NCBI RefSeq assembly: GCF_029852145.1
Contig: NC_079975.1
Location: 22,077,364 to 22,141,363 of the forward strand
Origin: Microplitis mediator
Taxonomy: Eukaryota > Arthropoda > Insecta > Hymenoptera > Braconidae
DNA: 64,000 bases
Reading direction: 5' to 3'
In this document: in pieces, positions 48,790 to 60,083 of the stretch
Position numbering within the stretch: position 1 is the stretch's first letter
Layout of the letters: each line of letters starts with the position of its first letter
Program-made: the position numbers and the translations under genes
The notes under the pieces: model-generated
What the model was told of the DNA's origin: nothing
Seen by the model: the letters and a program-made list of their open reading frames with translations, nothing else
Databases searched by the model: none

Positions 48790-48957
48790 TTTGTTCAAAC
48801 ACGCGTGTTTTTTTTTTTTTTTCATTTTTTAAATATTTTTCTATCACATTCTGCCACCATTTTATTTTGACGTACGATTTTTAGTTTTCTCCAATTTCCA
48901 ATAATTTATTTTTCAAATATTTAAATTTACCGCGCAAGTAATGAGAATAATTAATTA

Positions 48958-49018
48958 GGGTGCAATCCGAAATGCGCTACGCTACAGCTGCTCGCACCGC
49001 ATTTCGGAATGCATCCTT
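48958..49018. repeat. Short hairpin with GCAATCCGAAATGCG arms
   Basis: The arms 'gggtgcaatccgaaatgcg' and 'cgcatttcggaatgcatcc' are near complementary with a 20-nt GC-rich loop. It is markedly more GC-rich than its surroundings. It may be a tiny transposon relic. Confidence 0.6.
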
Positions 49019-49027
49019 ATAAATTAT

Positions 49028-49129
<102 letters not shown>

Positions 49130-49198
49130 TTTAATTATTGTTAATAATTATAAACAATTGCATTGTAATAATTAATAAATTAAAAAATTAAAAAAAAA

Positions 49199-49408
49199 AA
49201 TGATCCTGAAGTTAGCAGACGGTTCACAATTTTCGGATTTATTTTTCAACAATTCAATTTAAAACGAAAAAAAAACTAAAAATATGCACATGTAGAAAAT
49301 TTTAAAAACTACAGGTGCAATTTTTTAGTTTTTTCTTTCTTCAAATTTAATTGTTCAAAAAAAAAATCAAAAAATTTTTAATTGTCTGCTAACTTCAAAA
49401 TCATAAAA
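49199..49408. repeat. MITE family A copy
   Basis: Complete copy with termini 'atgatcctgaagttagcaga' and 'gtctgctaacttcaaaatcat', and internal 'atatgcacatgtagaaaa'. It is one of the best preserved members. Confidence 0.85.
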
Positions 49409-49687
49409 AAAAATTAAATTTCAAATAAAAAATTAAGTTTTTAATAAAATTTTAAAAGTTTATTTTGAAAACAAAAATAATTACAATAATTTATAAATTA
49501 ATTGAACACATATATAATTTGATTATTAATTAATTTATTCACAATTGTTACTGTTAATTACAATATCCAATAAAAATATTTGAATTTGTTTTTACCGACC
49601 GAGCCAGTATTTATTTTTAGTTATTACATTTAATTTTGTAACAAGTATTTTATAAATTGTTGATTATTAAATAACTAATTATTTAAA

Positions 49688-51862
49688 ATGAGTAATGAAC
49701 TTCGCAGAGAGGTAATTTAAAAACACAATTGTCCAATAATTTAATCAGTTAAATTTCGAAAGAATTTAAAACTTAACCTAAAGTCCATACCTGGGACAAG
49801 TGACAGAAATTTTTATTTTAAAAAATTCAATTTACAAATAAAGTAATAAGTTATTAATTACAGGTACTTAAAACATTCAAAAAATTACACCGTACACGTT
49901 TAAATATTTTTAAAGGAGACTTGTATGCATTATCATGTAAGAATTTTTTAATTACTATAATTTACTTATCTAATTATTATTTAAATAAATCATTTTTTTT
50001 AGTTACAAGGAATAAAATAAATGATGAGTATAAAAAATATAAAAATGTTGCTGATGAGAATGCAATTAATGAGGTAATTTTATTTTAATTATAATCAGGG
50101 TAAAATACTCGATTGCCAGCCTCCATATATTTCATTTATTAAATTATTAAGTTTTTTTTCTGATTAAATTCATTTATTATCAAATCAATTCCAATGATAA
50201 CAAAAGAAAACTAATTAATTTAGGACACTAGTTTGCAAAAAGAAAACTAGGGATGATTTCATATCAACTGATCCCCGACAAGTGATCCAATGAGATCTGA
50301 GTCCACTGACCATCACTTACCTGTGGTGCTGCGATAAGTCATCAGTTGATAAAATATTTGGGTGTAAAAAATATCTATAAGAGATAATTTAATAGAAAGA
50401 TTTCACTTTTATGTTTGTAACTAAAATTATATAGGGTAAGAGTACCAGTCCCTAGCCTATAACCAGTAGCCAGACGGTCATATACTTTAACATTGGCTCA
50501 AAATATATATAGATATAATTTAATATGAGGTGGCTGGCTACTGGTTTGAGGCTGGGTACTGGTGCTCTTACCCTATATTAGACCGATTCAAAAAAATGTA
50601 CTAAATTTTTTTTATCAAGGACACACTCAAAAGAAGTTTCAGTAAGATAAAAGAGAACGCCTGTTAAAATTTGAGCCCTTGATATTAATATTAAGTACTC
50701 CCTGATTACGATTTTAAATAACATGGGAAAAACAAATTTTAAGTTTGGAAATTTATAGCTTAGAAATGGCGTATTGTAGAAATAAGCCCAGGATACATTT
50801 TTGTAGGGAATTTAACACTACAAAAAAGTCTTATAATTTTTTGAAAAATCCATCTGTTGAAAAGTTATTTGAGCTTAAAGTCAAATTTATAGTAAATTTC
50901 GAGATCTTTTTAATTTTCCACCGAAACTATCTAATTTATCACAAAATGTCACAGGACCTTTTTTGTAGACAATTCTATTTCCTACAAGTTATCTCTGAAA
51001 CAGTTTTATAAAATTCTGCATTGTTTTCTAGTTATTTTCATTTTAATGTCGAGATCTTAAAATCGATCCGAACACTATTTTTTTTAAGAGCTTTACATTA
51101 AAATGGTAATAACTAGAAAACAATGCGGAATTTTGAAAAACTTTATCAGAGATAATTTGTAGAAAATAAAATTGTCTACAAAAAAGGTCCTATAACATTT
51201 TGTGATAAGTCTGATAGTTTCGATGGAAAATTACAAAGATCTTGAAATTTACTATAAATTTGACTTCAAGCTCAAATAACTTTTGAACCGGAGGATTTAA
51301 CAAAAAATCATAAGAGACCTTTTTTGTAGAGCGTTGAATTCTTCACAAAAATGTATCCTGGGCTTATTTCTACAATACGCTATTACCAAGCTGTAAAATT
51401 CCAAATTAATATTAAGGGATCAAATTTTAACAGGCGTTTTCTTGAATCCTACTGATACTTTTGACTGTGTCCTTGATAAAAAAAAATAGTCAATTTTTTT
51501 GAATCGGTCTAGTATATATAAATATATAATAAAAGGATTTGTTGTCAGTGGGATCAATTATCTAGGATCACTTGTCAGAAGATAAGATTCCTGGGATCAG
51601 TTACAGGCAGATCCTAAGGATTAGATAATTCACTTAATAAGTAAGGAATAAAAATTTATAATAAATTAATTTATAGCTCAACAAATTTGCAAACGAAGTA
51701 GAACATGAAGTCCGAACAACAATAATCCAAGCCGTAGAAACAAAACCCGGGACATTTGAATTAAATGTAAGGAAAGAGCATTTGATTGACAATGTGCCGG
51801 CTCCAGGAACTCCGCTTCCAAAACCAGAGCGTCGATGTCGTGATATTAAATTTAAAAAATGA
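49688..51862 (+). CDS. LYRM7: Complex III assembly factor LYRM7/MZM1
   Basis: Four exons, 49688-49711, 49864-49936, 50003-50073 and 51677-51862, join in phase to 117 residues ending in TGA. The N-terminal helix carries the LYR-type signature as LKTFKKLHRTRLNIFKGD, where the tripeptide is LHR as in vertebrate LYRM7. The C-terminal half has EVRTTIIQAVETKPGTFEL and ends in a basic tail. In known family members this mitochondrial matrix chaperone holds the Rieske iron-sulfur protein before BCS1 inserts it into complex III, and its LYR motif recruits the Fe-S transfer machinery. Intron 3 contains a 933-bp fold-back element. The stop codon lies only 121 bp from the end of a candidate GPDH exon on the other strand. 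Confidence 0.9.
50433..50575. repeat. 143-bp MITE with TAGGGTAAGAGTACC ends
   Basis: Ends TAGGGTAAGAGTACCAGTCC and GGGTACTGGTGCTCTTACCCTA, flanked by TA dinucleotides. Inner arms 'accagtagccag' and 'ctggctactggt' are also complementary. It is inserted next to the larger fold-back element in LYRM7 intron 3. Confidence 0.8.
50579..51511. repeat. 933-bp fold-back element in LYRM7 intron 3
   Basis: Almost the whole element is two inverted arms of about 440 bp. Ends TAGACCGATTCAAAAAAATG and ...TTTTTTTGAATCGGTCTA. Arm landmarks: 'ataagcccaggatacatttt' with 'aaaatgtatcctgggcttat', and 'ctagttatt..cattttaatg' with its complement around the centre near 51080. Partial relatives occur near 1100-1350 and 56930-57200. 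Confidence 0.85.
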
Positions 51863-51983
51863 TTTATTTAAATAAATATATAAGTAAAATAAATAGACAA
51901 TTTTTTTTTTCTAAACAAATATTTATTAATTTATTTTACGATAAATTTAGTAACAATTTCCTTTGAGCTTCACGTAAAAATAA

Positions 51984-52011
51984 TTAGTCTTCTATTACTT
52001 CCATTTTCATC
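51984..52011 (-). CDS. Gpdh: GPDH alternative last exon b (28 nt)
   Basis: Acceptor 'ttatttttcag' joins the same phase-2 donor to encode AMKMEVIED and a TAA. It has exactly the same length as exon a. Drosophila Gpdh is known to make isoforms by swapping short C-terminal exons, which supports the idea. An AATAAA on the minus strand near 51926-51931 could be its poly(A) signal. Confidence 0.55.
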
Positions 52012-55000
52012 CTGAAAAATAAAATAATGAATTTAAATAAATTATCAAATTTATTAATTATTTTAATTAACTCACCAGTTATTTAAAAAATTTTTTTCAT
52101 GCAACACAAAATCATTGACTTAAGTATAAATTTTTAGAAAATCTAGTATAAAAAAACAAATTAATTTATTAATTACGTTCTTAAGTATGAATTAAAAAGT
52201 AGACATCGTTAGTTTATTTTATTTAACGGTAATTAATTAATTAATAAATAATAAAAATATCAAAATTTATCGTTTACTTGCATAGAAAAATTATAAACAC
52301 GTGATATTTATTTAATAAATATGAGAATGATACAAAAATATATGAAACTATTTATCGTACTTACGTAAAAAAATAATTTATTTAATAATAAATATATAAA
52401 TAAATTAAAAAAAATAGTTGCCGAATAAACTAACAAAGTCCTTTGTTAAAAAATATGTGAATTTTAATATCAAAGTGGAGGTTCGGGTTCAACAAGTCTG
52501 AAGTTTCTCCCCTTTGAGAGTTAATTACTAATTAGTTAATTGATTGAATAAAAAATATATATAAATAATAAAATAATTAAATAAAATACTAACGCGTGCT
52601 CAGGATGATTACGGATTTGGTCGATCAGATCCGAGCCTTTGAGTTCCCGCGTGCAGATCCGGTGGACGGCAGTGAAAAGAGGGAATTTGTCGGTCATATT
52701 TTTCTCCTTGAGCATCCCATTGACTTCCTCGGCGGTCGCTGGCCCTTGAAGCTTTTGTCCTCCCAGCAATTCATCTTCAAGTTCTTTGATGGACTTTTGT
52801 GTTTTGATAAATTGTTCGCAAACCCGGCGGTTACGGCCACCGTAGCAGGTTGTAATTAAATCAGCGACACCACAACTTTCGAAGAATGTTGAAAGTTTTG
52901 ATCCCCCGAAAAATGTATCCACGAATTTAATCATCTCCATTAATCCCAGTCTTATTACCGCGGCTTTTGTATTGTCACCTAGACCTAGACCGTCGACAAA
53001 TCCTGCTCCGCATGCTACGATATTCTGTAATTTTTTTTAAAAATATTATTTAGAGTGACAAATATCCTAAGGGAGTATCCTAACAAATGGTTCCGTTGAA
53101 AAGACAAAGAGACATGCAAAAAAATTTAAGTGATTAATTATTTATTCAAAATTACGCAAATAAAAATTTATCTCACTTATGATTTTTTTTTTATGTCCTT
53201 ATGGTTCTCGGGACCTATCCCAGGAACCATAAGAGCATATAAATTTTTTTTGTCTAATAATTGGCGTGTAAAAAAAATTAAAAATCATGTATTTTTGAAT
53301 TTTTATAATTTCAAAAAAATTCATCGATTGGCGGGAAAAATATTTTTTTAAAAGCCCGTAAACTGTAAAATAAACTGGGGTAAGTCCAGGCGGTGTAGGT
53401 GTTAAAATTTTTGATGTTAAATTTCAACATTGAAAGTGGTGTTAAAAGTGATGTTAACCGCCACCAGTGTAAATATTCTTTACCGTTGTTAAAAATATTT
53501 AACTTTGTGAATACTTTTACTTACTCGATCACGAAAGTTAAACAGTATTTTTATTAATTAATTAAATTATTGGTCATAGCAATGGTGGGCGTAAAATTTT
53601 GTAATTTTTAAATAAATTACGTCTAGCATAAATAATTATTTAAATGAGTCCATAGCAAATTGAAATTACCTCCAGATATTATTCATTAAATTTTTATATT
53701 TTTTACACACCGATTTAACACCTCCAAATTACACCTTCTGCACCAGTATTATTCCATTTTAACACCGCGCGGTATTAAATTGAGTCCATTTTAACACCGC
53801 TCTTTTTTCAGTGTATAATTCCCAGCTGCCATTAGGGCGGATAATTAATGAGTGTAAATGTAGCAGACATCAGACAAATTTAAAATTATTATTAAATGGA
53901 GTAAAATTTTTAAAAAATGCACATTGAAAAAATTTTGAAATTAATAAGTGCATTTTTTGTAAATATTGTTTTTTAAATTATTTACTCTATTTATTTATAG
54001 TTTTAAATTTGTCTGATGTCTGCGACATTCACCCTCATGGATAAATTATATATACGCCCCCATGTCATTTTATTGCGATTTAGTCGGGGTGAAAAAATTT
54101 TTTTTATTAATAATTAATAAATATTTACCTTCAGTGCACCACAAACTTCAACAGCTTCGCAATCTTCAACACAAACAACTCGAAAGTTTGGTGTCATCAT
54201 TAAATCTCTGAGGACTGGTGCAAGTCGTTTGTCTCTTACTCCTAAAAATTTTTAATTATTATTTTATTTTCCAGTTAATTGATTAACTGACTTAATTTAA
54301 TAATTGAATTACCAATAGTGGTTTCACAGAATTTCTCTTCGGCAACTTCATTGGCAAGATTAGCGCCCATTAGAACGTAGCAGGGAATTTTCAAATGTTC
54401 CTCAACAACTTTTGAAATTAATTTAATACTTTTTCCATCACTGGAATCAAATCCTTTAATAAGGGACAGTCCCACCGCAGTTGGTTTTATTTTTCCCAAC
54501 ATCGCGGCAGCTAGTCCACGAATAAACTGGTGCGGGATAACAAAGATAAGGATGTCTGCGTCCTTAGCAGCCTCCACGACATCCGGGACCGCGACCTAAA
54601 AGAAATATTTAAATTTAAAGGCAACTAAATAACCTAGAGATTTATTTACTATATTATCATCATTATGATTATTATTTCTATTATCAACAAATTATTTCCT
54701 AACGTTCTTTACTAAATTTGGCGCTGATCCAACCGTGTCTTGAAGGTCAGCTGCATCTCAATGCGCTTCCGTGCATGTGTACGTGTCAAGCTTACGTAAT
54801 TTTTAAAATACGACGGAAGTCTGGTCTATTAACTATTTAATCATTATCGATATTTTGCTCAATCTTACTTCTTTAAAAAAAAATTTTTTTTTCCTTTGAC
54901 TTTAAAAAATTTTAATTTATGATAAAAAAAATTAACTCAATTTTTTTGGACTTCAATCAAAAACTTCATTTTTACTCTGAATTTCAAAAAAATTTCTGTT

Positions 55001-58000
55001 AATTATTTTGAGTTATAAAATTTTCAAAAAGTATGCAAATAATTAGAAATTTGAAATTTTATTGGTAAAAAAAAAAATTCTAAAAATTTTAAACGAAAAA
55101 AAAAAATGTTTTGTTCTAAAAAAATTTTTTTTTCTGTGAATTTTTTAAAATTTTAATTAATGGTAAAAAAATTAACTCAAATTTTTTTGGACTTGAAACA
55201 AAAAATTTTTATTTTTACTCTGAATTTCAAAAAAATTTTTGTTAATTATTTTGAGTTTTTAAATTTGTAACAAGTATACAAATAATTAAAAATTTGAAAT
55301 TTTATTGGTAAAAAAAAAAAAGTTCTAAAAATCTCAAACGACAAAAAAAATGTTTTGTTCTAAAAAAAATTTTTTTTCCTATGAATTTTAAAAAATTTTA
55401 ATTTATAATAAAAAAATTAACTCAAATTTTTTTGGACTTCAAACAAAAACTTCATTTTTACTCTGAATTTCAAAAAATTTTTGTTTATTATTTTGAATTT
55501 AAAAATTTTTTTTAAATATACAAATAATTATAAATTTGAAAATTAATCGGTAAAAAAAAATTAATAAAATCTCAAGCATGACAAAAAGATTTCAAGTTTT
55601 AAGTTTTTAAAATTTTTTATTAATACCGTTAATTACTTTTTGATAAAATAAAAAAAAAACAATTGTGCAAATAAGTAGGCGTCCATAATTCGAGAATTTC
55701 ACAAGTAAAAAATAAAAAAAAAAAAATTTTATCATTCGAAAGTGGGTTAAATTACTTGAGATTAAAAAAAAACTATTCAACTATTGATGATTAGAATCTT
55801 AAATAATTTATAATATTTCATCTAAAAAAAATTTAGTGATCAATAAATTTAATATCGATAATGATTAATACGATCTATAAATCAGTGGAATATTGCTCCA
55901 ATCTTATCGTCAAGATCTATGAATATATTTAATATGTACATATTATATGTATATATGTATATACTAAATAATGTACAGAATCACAAAGGGAATAATTCTG
56001 TATCATTAAAGCTACGCAAATAATGCGACGTATTAAATAACACACCCACATCAATGTTCTGCATCAGTTCTCGTACAGACTTGATACCGAGTACATCAAA
56101 TACTCGACTACAAAATTATTATTATATAAATAATAATACAGCAATTGTTCGCGAGTTAAAGAAATATTTACTCTATTCAACATGAGATTGAATTCAATAA
56201 TTCCAAATTTCCAAGCCGACACCACTAAAGGTCCCATTGACTTTTATGAGTGGCAAGGAGACTCGTAAGTATTTTTTAAATTTATTTATTATTACTAATT
56301 ACTATGCGCAATAAATATTTCATTCAAATGTTCGCTGCATTTAAATTTTATTTATTGAATTTAAAAAAAATAATTTACCGCGAAAATTTAAAATTTTGAA
56401 AATTTTATCAAAGTAACTTGTCATTGAAACACTGGATGGATTTTTGATTTATGATACATGAAATTTCTAATGAATAATTTAAAAAATATAAATTTTATTG
56501 TAAAAATGAGCGCGAATTTTAAAATTGAATTAATTTTTAATGTTTAGGAAAAAAAATTTTCTAAACTGAGTGTAAAAATAAAACAATTAAATATGAGTAT
56601 TAATGTAAAAAAAATTTTTATAATAAATAAATAAATTTATAGCTGGGTAATAATATTTTCACATCCGGCTGATTTTACGCCCGTATGTACGACAGAACTT
56701 GGACGTATCGCTGTCCATTATCCTCATTTTAAAAAGCGCAATGTTAAATTACTGGCACATTCTGTTGATAAACTCAAGGATCACGTTGATTGGGTCAATG
56801 TAAGTACTTTAATAAAAATAAAGAGTTTCAACTAATTCAATTTTATCTAGTCTATTTATACAAAATAAAAATTTTTCCTTTGAATCATATAATTTAATCA
56901 CCTCCAAACTGTAAAATTGAATTTTTAACGAAACTATCAATTTTATAGAAAAAAGTTTCAAACAAAAATTGTAGCAAATTTAATTTGCTACAAAAAAGAT
57001 CTCTTTACTTATGAACGTATCTCCGATAGTTTAAAAGTTATAAAAAAAAACAAGGGATCAATTTCAAAATACTTGATGCTAAAATTTATTGTATTACTTT
57101 GAGTTACAATTGCGTCGAAATAATTAGACGTACGTAAAAATTCAACGAGACCTTTTTTGTAGAGAATTTAATTACCTACTAAATTGTTCATATGAATTTT
57201 CGTCGTATCTCTATTAGTTTATTCACAATTTTAATTTTTTTATAATTACTTTTGAATGCTACTAGTTAAATATATAAATATATACAAATTATATATAATT
57301 ATTAAAGGATATTAAATCATATTGCCAAGATATTCCCGGAGATTTTCCGTACCCAATAATTGCTGATGACGACCGTAATTTGGCTGTTAAATTAGACATG
57401 ATCGATGAAGAATCTAAAGATGATCCTGAAAACGCGATAACTGTACGCGCGCTTTATATTGTAAGTCCCGATCATCGTTTACGTTTGAGTATGCAGTATC
57501 CTACTTCAACTGGTCGTAATGTCGAGTAAGTCAATAATTATAACTTTCAATTATTAACATATTTAATATTTAAATATTCAACAGCGAAATTCTACGTGTC
57601 ATCGATTCATTGCAACTCGTAGATCGTAAGCCGCAAATTGCAACCCCGGCTAATTGGACTGTAAGTTTTTATTTAATTATTTAACTTAAATTAAATTAAA
57701 TAAAATAAAATTTATTTATTTACAGCCTGGAGAAAAAGTTATGATACTACCGACAGTTGATGATATTGAATTATCATCATTATTTCCCGGGGGTGTTGAT
57801 AAAGTTTTGATGCCTTCTGGTAAAGTTTACGTCCGTACTACAACCGATTATTAATTTATTTATTTTCCTTCATTTTTAAAAAATTTATTATTTAGTCTGT
57901 TTTTTTTTTTAATCCTTTAAAATTAATATTTTCTTATAAAATTAATTAACACGACGCCGTAAGATGGAGTAAATTTATCAAGGTCATCAATTGACGATAA

Positions 58001-59365
58001 TCGACCAGTCTAAGACGTAACTCAGTGAAACCCGAAAGAATTTTTCATACAAAAAGTGTGAGGTTTCGTACCTAAGATTCGTCCCATCGCCGCTTTGAAT
58101 TTTATTTGGTTTAAAAATTTGCATTTTCAATTGACCGAACATGGAATTGCCCGAGGTCTAATAATATATACCTTAAAAAAAAAAGTGACGACAATCTAAA
58201 GTTCCAGGTTCGAATCCTGGCAGCGCCATTTTTTTATTTTTAAAAATATTAATAAATAATAATTATCTTTAAATTTTTAAATGAAATTAAAAATAATTTT
58301 TTATTTTCCATAGATAACTAATTTTAAAAAAATGTATACTACTTATGTAATTTGAATTTGAATAAATAGTTAAAATAATAACTTACAACATTGGGTGGTA
58401 ATTTATGTCCAGGTAAATATTTAACATTTTCATGCTGAGTATTTATTATTTCCGTAAGTTTTTTTCCATCAATCATTTCTTCATAAACGTACATAGTTAC
58501 TTGTTCTTCAAATTTGTTATTAAATTTAGTAGCATTGGCGCCAACTATCTTAGCGATTGCTGAGCCCCTGAATTATTTAAATTTTTTATTACATAAAATT
58601 TTGATTCACATAAAATAAATATTAATAACTAGAACCAGGATTTTTGCTGTTATTTAAAAATAACAATTCATAATTAATGGTGTCCAAATTTGGAATTACA
58701 GTGGAAATATTCGCCGTATAAAAAAATTTTTCAAATAAAAGTTGTAGAAAATTTAATTTTCTAGAGAAAATGTGTCTTATGATTTTTTTTTACAACCAAT
58801 ATTTTCACCGTAATTTCAAAATTAAGATTTTGATAATTAACAAAAATTTGAATCATTCATTATGAATCTTAATTTTTGAATTGCAGTGAAAATATTGGCC
58901 GTATAAAAAAATTTTTCAAATAAAAGTTGTAGGAAATTTTATTTTCTAGAGAAAATGTCTCTTATGATTTTTTTATACGACCAATATTTTCACCGTAATT
59001 TCAAAATTAAAATTTTCATAATTAACGAAAATTTGAATCATTCATTATGAATCTTAATTTTGGAATTACGGTGAAAATGTTGGTTGTATAAAAAAATCAT
59101 AAGAGACATTTTCTCTAGAAAATAAAATTTCCTACAACTTTTATTTGAAAAATTTTTTTATAAAACTAATATTTTCGCCGTAATATTAAACATTTGAACC
59201 ATTCATTTCGAAGTTAAGGCAAAAATCTTGTCCCCATTAATGACAAACAAAACACTGATTTTATAAATTTAAATAAAATTAGCAATTAAATTAAAATCTC
59301 AACGAGGTATTGAAAAAAAATTACCAGTTGCCACTTCCGACGATGCAGACCTTCTTCTTAGACAT
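51984..59365 (-). CDS. Gpdh: Glycerol-3-phosphate dehydrogenase [NAD+], cytosolic
   Basis: Exons 59325-59365, 58387-58567, 54313-54595, 54129-54241 and 52594-53024 join in phase, then one of two alternative last exons, 52470-52497 or 51984-52011. Either gives 358 residues. The N-terminus has the NAD-binding loop VGSGNWGSAIAK (residues 9-20). Other family motifs are PHQFIRGL, SLIKGF, LMGANLANEVAEEKFCETTIG (with the catalytic Lys), GLGLGDNTKAA and TCYGGRNRRVCEQF (Thr, Arg and Asn substrate contacts). It interconverts dihydroxyacetone phosphate and glycerol-3-phosphate for the glycerophosphate shuttle and lipid synthesis. A TATA-like TTTTTAAG near 59460-59467 and TCAGT initiators near 59424-59432 mark a likely start site. 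Intron 2 (3.8 kb) contains a whole other gene on the opposite strand. Confidence 0.93.
52470..52497 (-). CDS. Gpdh: GPDH alternative last exon a (28 nt)
   Basis: Acceptor 'gaaacttcag' joins the phase-2 donor at 52594 to encode the tail ALVEPEPPL and a TGA. It is the nearer of the two candidates and is assumed to be a default 3' end. Confidence 0.7.
53361..53813. repeat. TIR-like element rich in 'gttaaca' and 'aacacc' words
   Basis: Left part 'ggtgttaaaatttttgatgt' and 'accgccaccagtgtaaat'; right part 'acaccgatttaacacc' and 'aacaccgctcttttttcagtg'. Inverted termini are weak at the left end. Located in GPDH intron 4. Confidence 0.5.
53848..54038. repeat. MITE family B copy in GPDH intron 4
   Basis: Ends ATGAGTGTAAATGTAGCAGAC and GTCTGCGACATTCACCCTCAT. 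Inner arms 'cagacaaatttaaaa' and 'ttttaaatttgtctg' pair exactly. It ends about 90 bp from exon 4. Confidence 0.85.
54880..55640. repeat. Three-unit tandem repeat (about 245 bp) in GPDH intron 2
   Basis: Units start near 54890, 55135 and 55380. Each holds 'aattaactcaa.tttttttggactt', 'atttttactctgaatttcaa' and 'ttgaaattttattggtaaaa'. The AT-rich units are fairly well conserved with each other. Confidence 0.8.
56182..57854 (+). CDS. Prdx6: 1-Cys peroxiredoxin (PRDX6 type)
   Basis: Exons 56182-56264, 56643-56799, 57308-57525, 57585-57660 and 57726-57854 join in phase to 220 residues. The peroxidatic Cys43 sits in PADFTPVCTTELGR, the PRDX6-subfamily signature. The C-terminal domain (about 175-220, PGEKVMILPTVDD...GKVYVRTTTDY) is present, and there is no resolving Cys of the 2-Cys type. 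It reduces hydrogen and lipid peroxides in the cytosol using a partner reductant such as glutathione. The mammalian phospholipase site GDSWG is GDSWV here and the His six residues before the Ser is Tyr22, so that side activity is unlikely. A TATTAAA at 56031-56037 lies 30 bp before a TCAGT initiator at 56064-56068. The gene is nested in GPDH intron 2, antisense. Confidence 0.95.
58190..58228 (+). pseudogene. 3' half of a tRNA (relic)
   Basis: The T arm CCAGG-TTCGAAT-CCTGG is perfect and is followed by CAGCGCCA, as in the 3' acceptor strand, then T-run. The matching 5' acceptor strand (GGCGCTG) and D arm are absent upstream; only 'caatctaaag' resembling an anticodon-stem 3' side remains. It is a truncated tRNA or a tRNA-derived SINE tail. 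It lies in GPDH intron 2, about 340 bp after the PRDX6 stop. Confidence 0.6.
58680..59180. repeat. Direct and inverted repeat array in GPDH intron 1
   Basis: Three segments of about 180 bp. Two are direct repeats starting near 58695 and 58875 ('ggaattacagtggaaatatt', 'aaataaaagttgtaggaaat', 'agagaaaatgtctcttatga'); the third, 59050-59180, is largely inverted. The result is a hairpin-capable sequence within the pre-mRNA. Confidence 0.75.
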
Positions 59366-60083
59366 ATTGGAAATTTAAAAAATCAACTTTTGATGTAACG
59401 TGCAATCGAGTGTCAATCGCTTGACTGACTGAACTCTGACAGTTCCTGTCCCAGTACTTCTTAAAAAGTCACCACCGGTTGAAATTAATCATTGACCTTA
59501 GCAGCAAAATAACGAGAGATAAAAAAAGAGTAGGGTAGAATGAGAAGGAAAATTTAATTGTCAACTGGTTGGTCGGACGTTGGAGGTCTTTGCTGTTGGA
59601 TCGACTCCAATGTCTCGGATCCGCGTTTAAGGATGAACTGAGTTGAGAATAGTACTAACGGAGACGTAACTATTAACGGGGTACTCGGCCAATGTTAAAT
59701 TTAACACCGCGACTCTAATTATTACATTACTTACTATTAATATTTTACTCTCCTGTCACGCTCTTTTTTATCAATCTCTCTCTTTCTTTTTTTGTCTTTT
59801 TTTAAACAAAATAGCATTCAATTGATTTTTTACGCAACGTGACATTGACATATTTTTTTTCTTATTTTATAACATTATTTATATAATCATATTAATCGAT
59901 TAATTTATCAATCGAATCGATTGTCTTAGAAATAGAGAAACTTATTTAATTATCTGGTAATTTTTAATTTCAATTATTTTATCACAGAATTTTTATCTCA
60001 AAAAGTTATTTAGAAAATTGCATATAAATTTTTAATACTGACCATTTTTGTAAAAAATTTTAAAATGAATTTTGAAAAAACAT

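Noticed and set aside
50745..51011. 88-residue frame in LYRM7 intron 3
   Set aside because: One arm of the fold-back element; the complementary arm has no matching frame and no domain is seen.
58190..58228. A functional tRNA gene
   Set aside because: The 5' acceptor strand, D arm and anticodon arm cannot be found upstream; only the 3' part is present.
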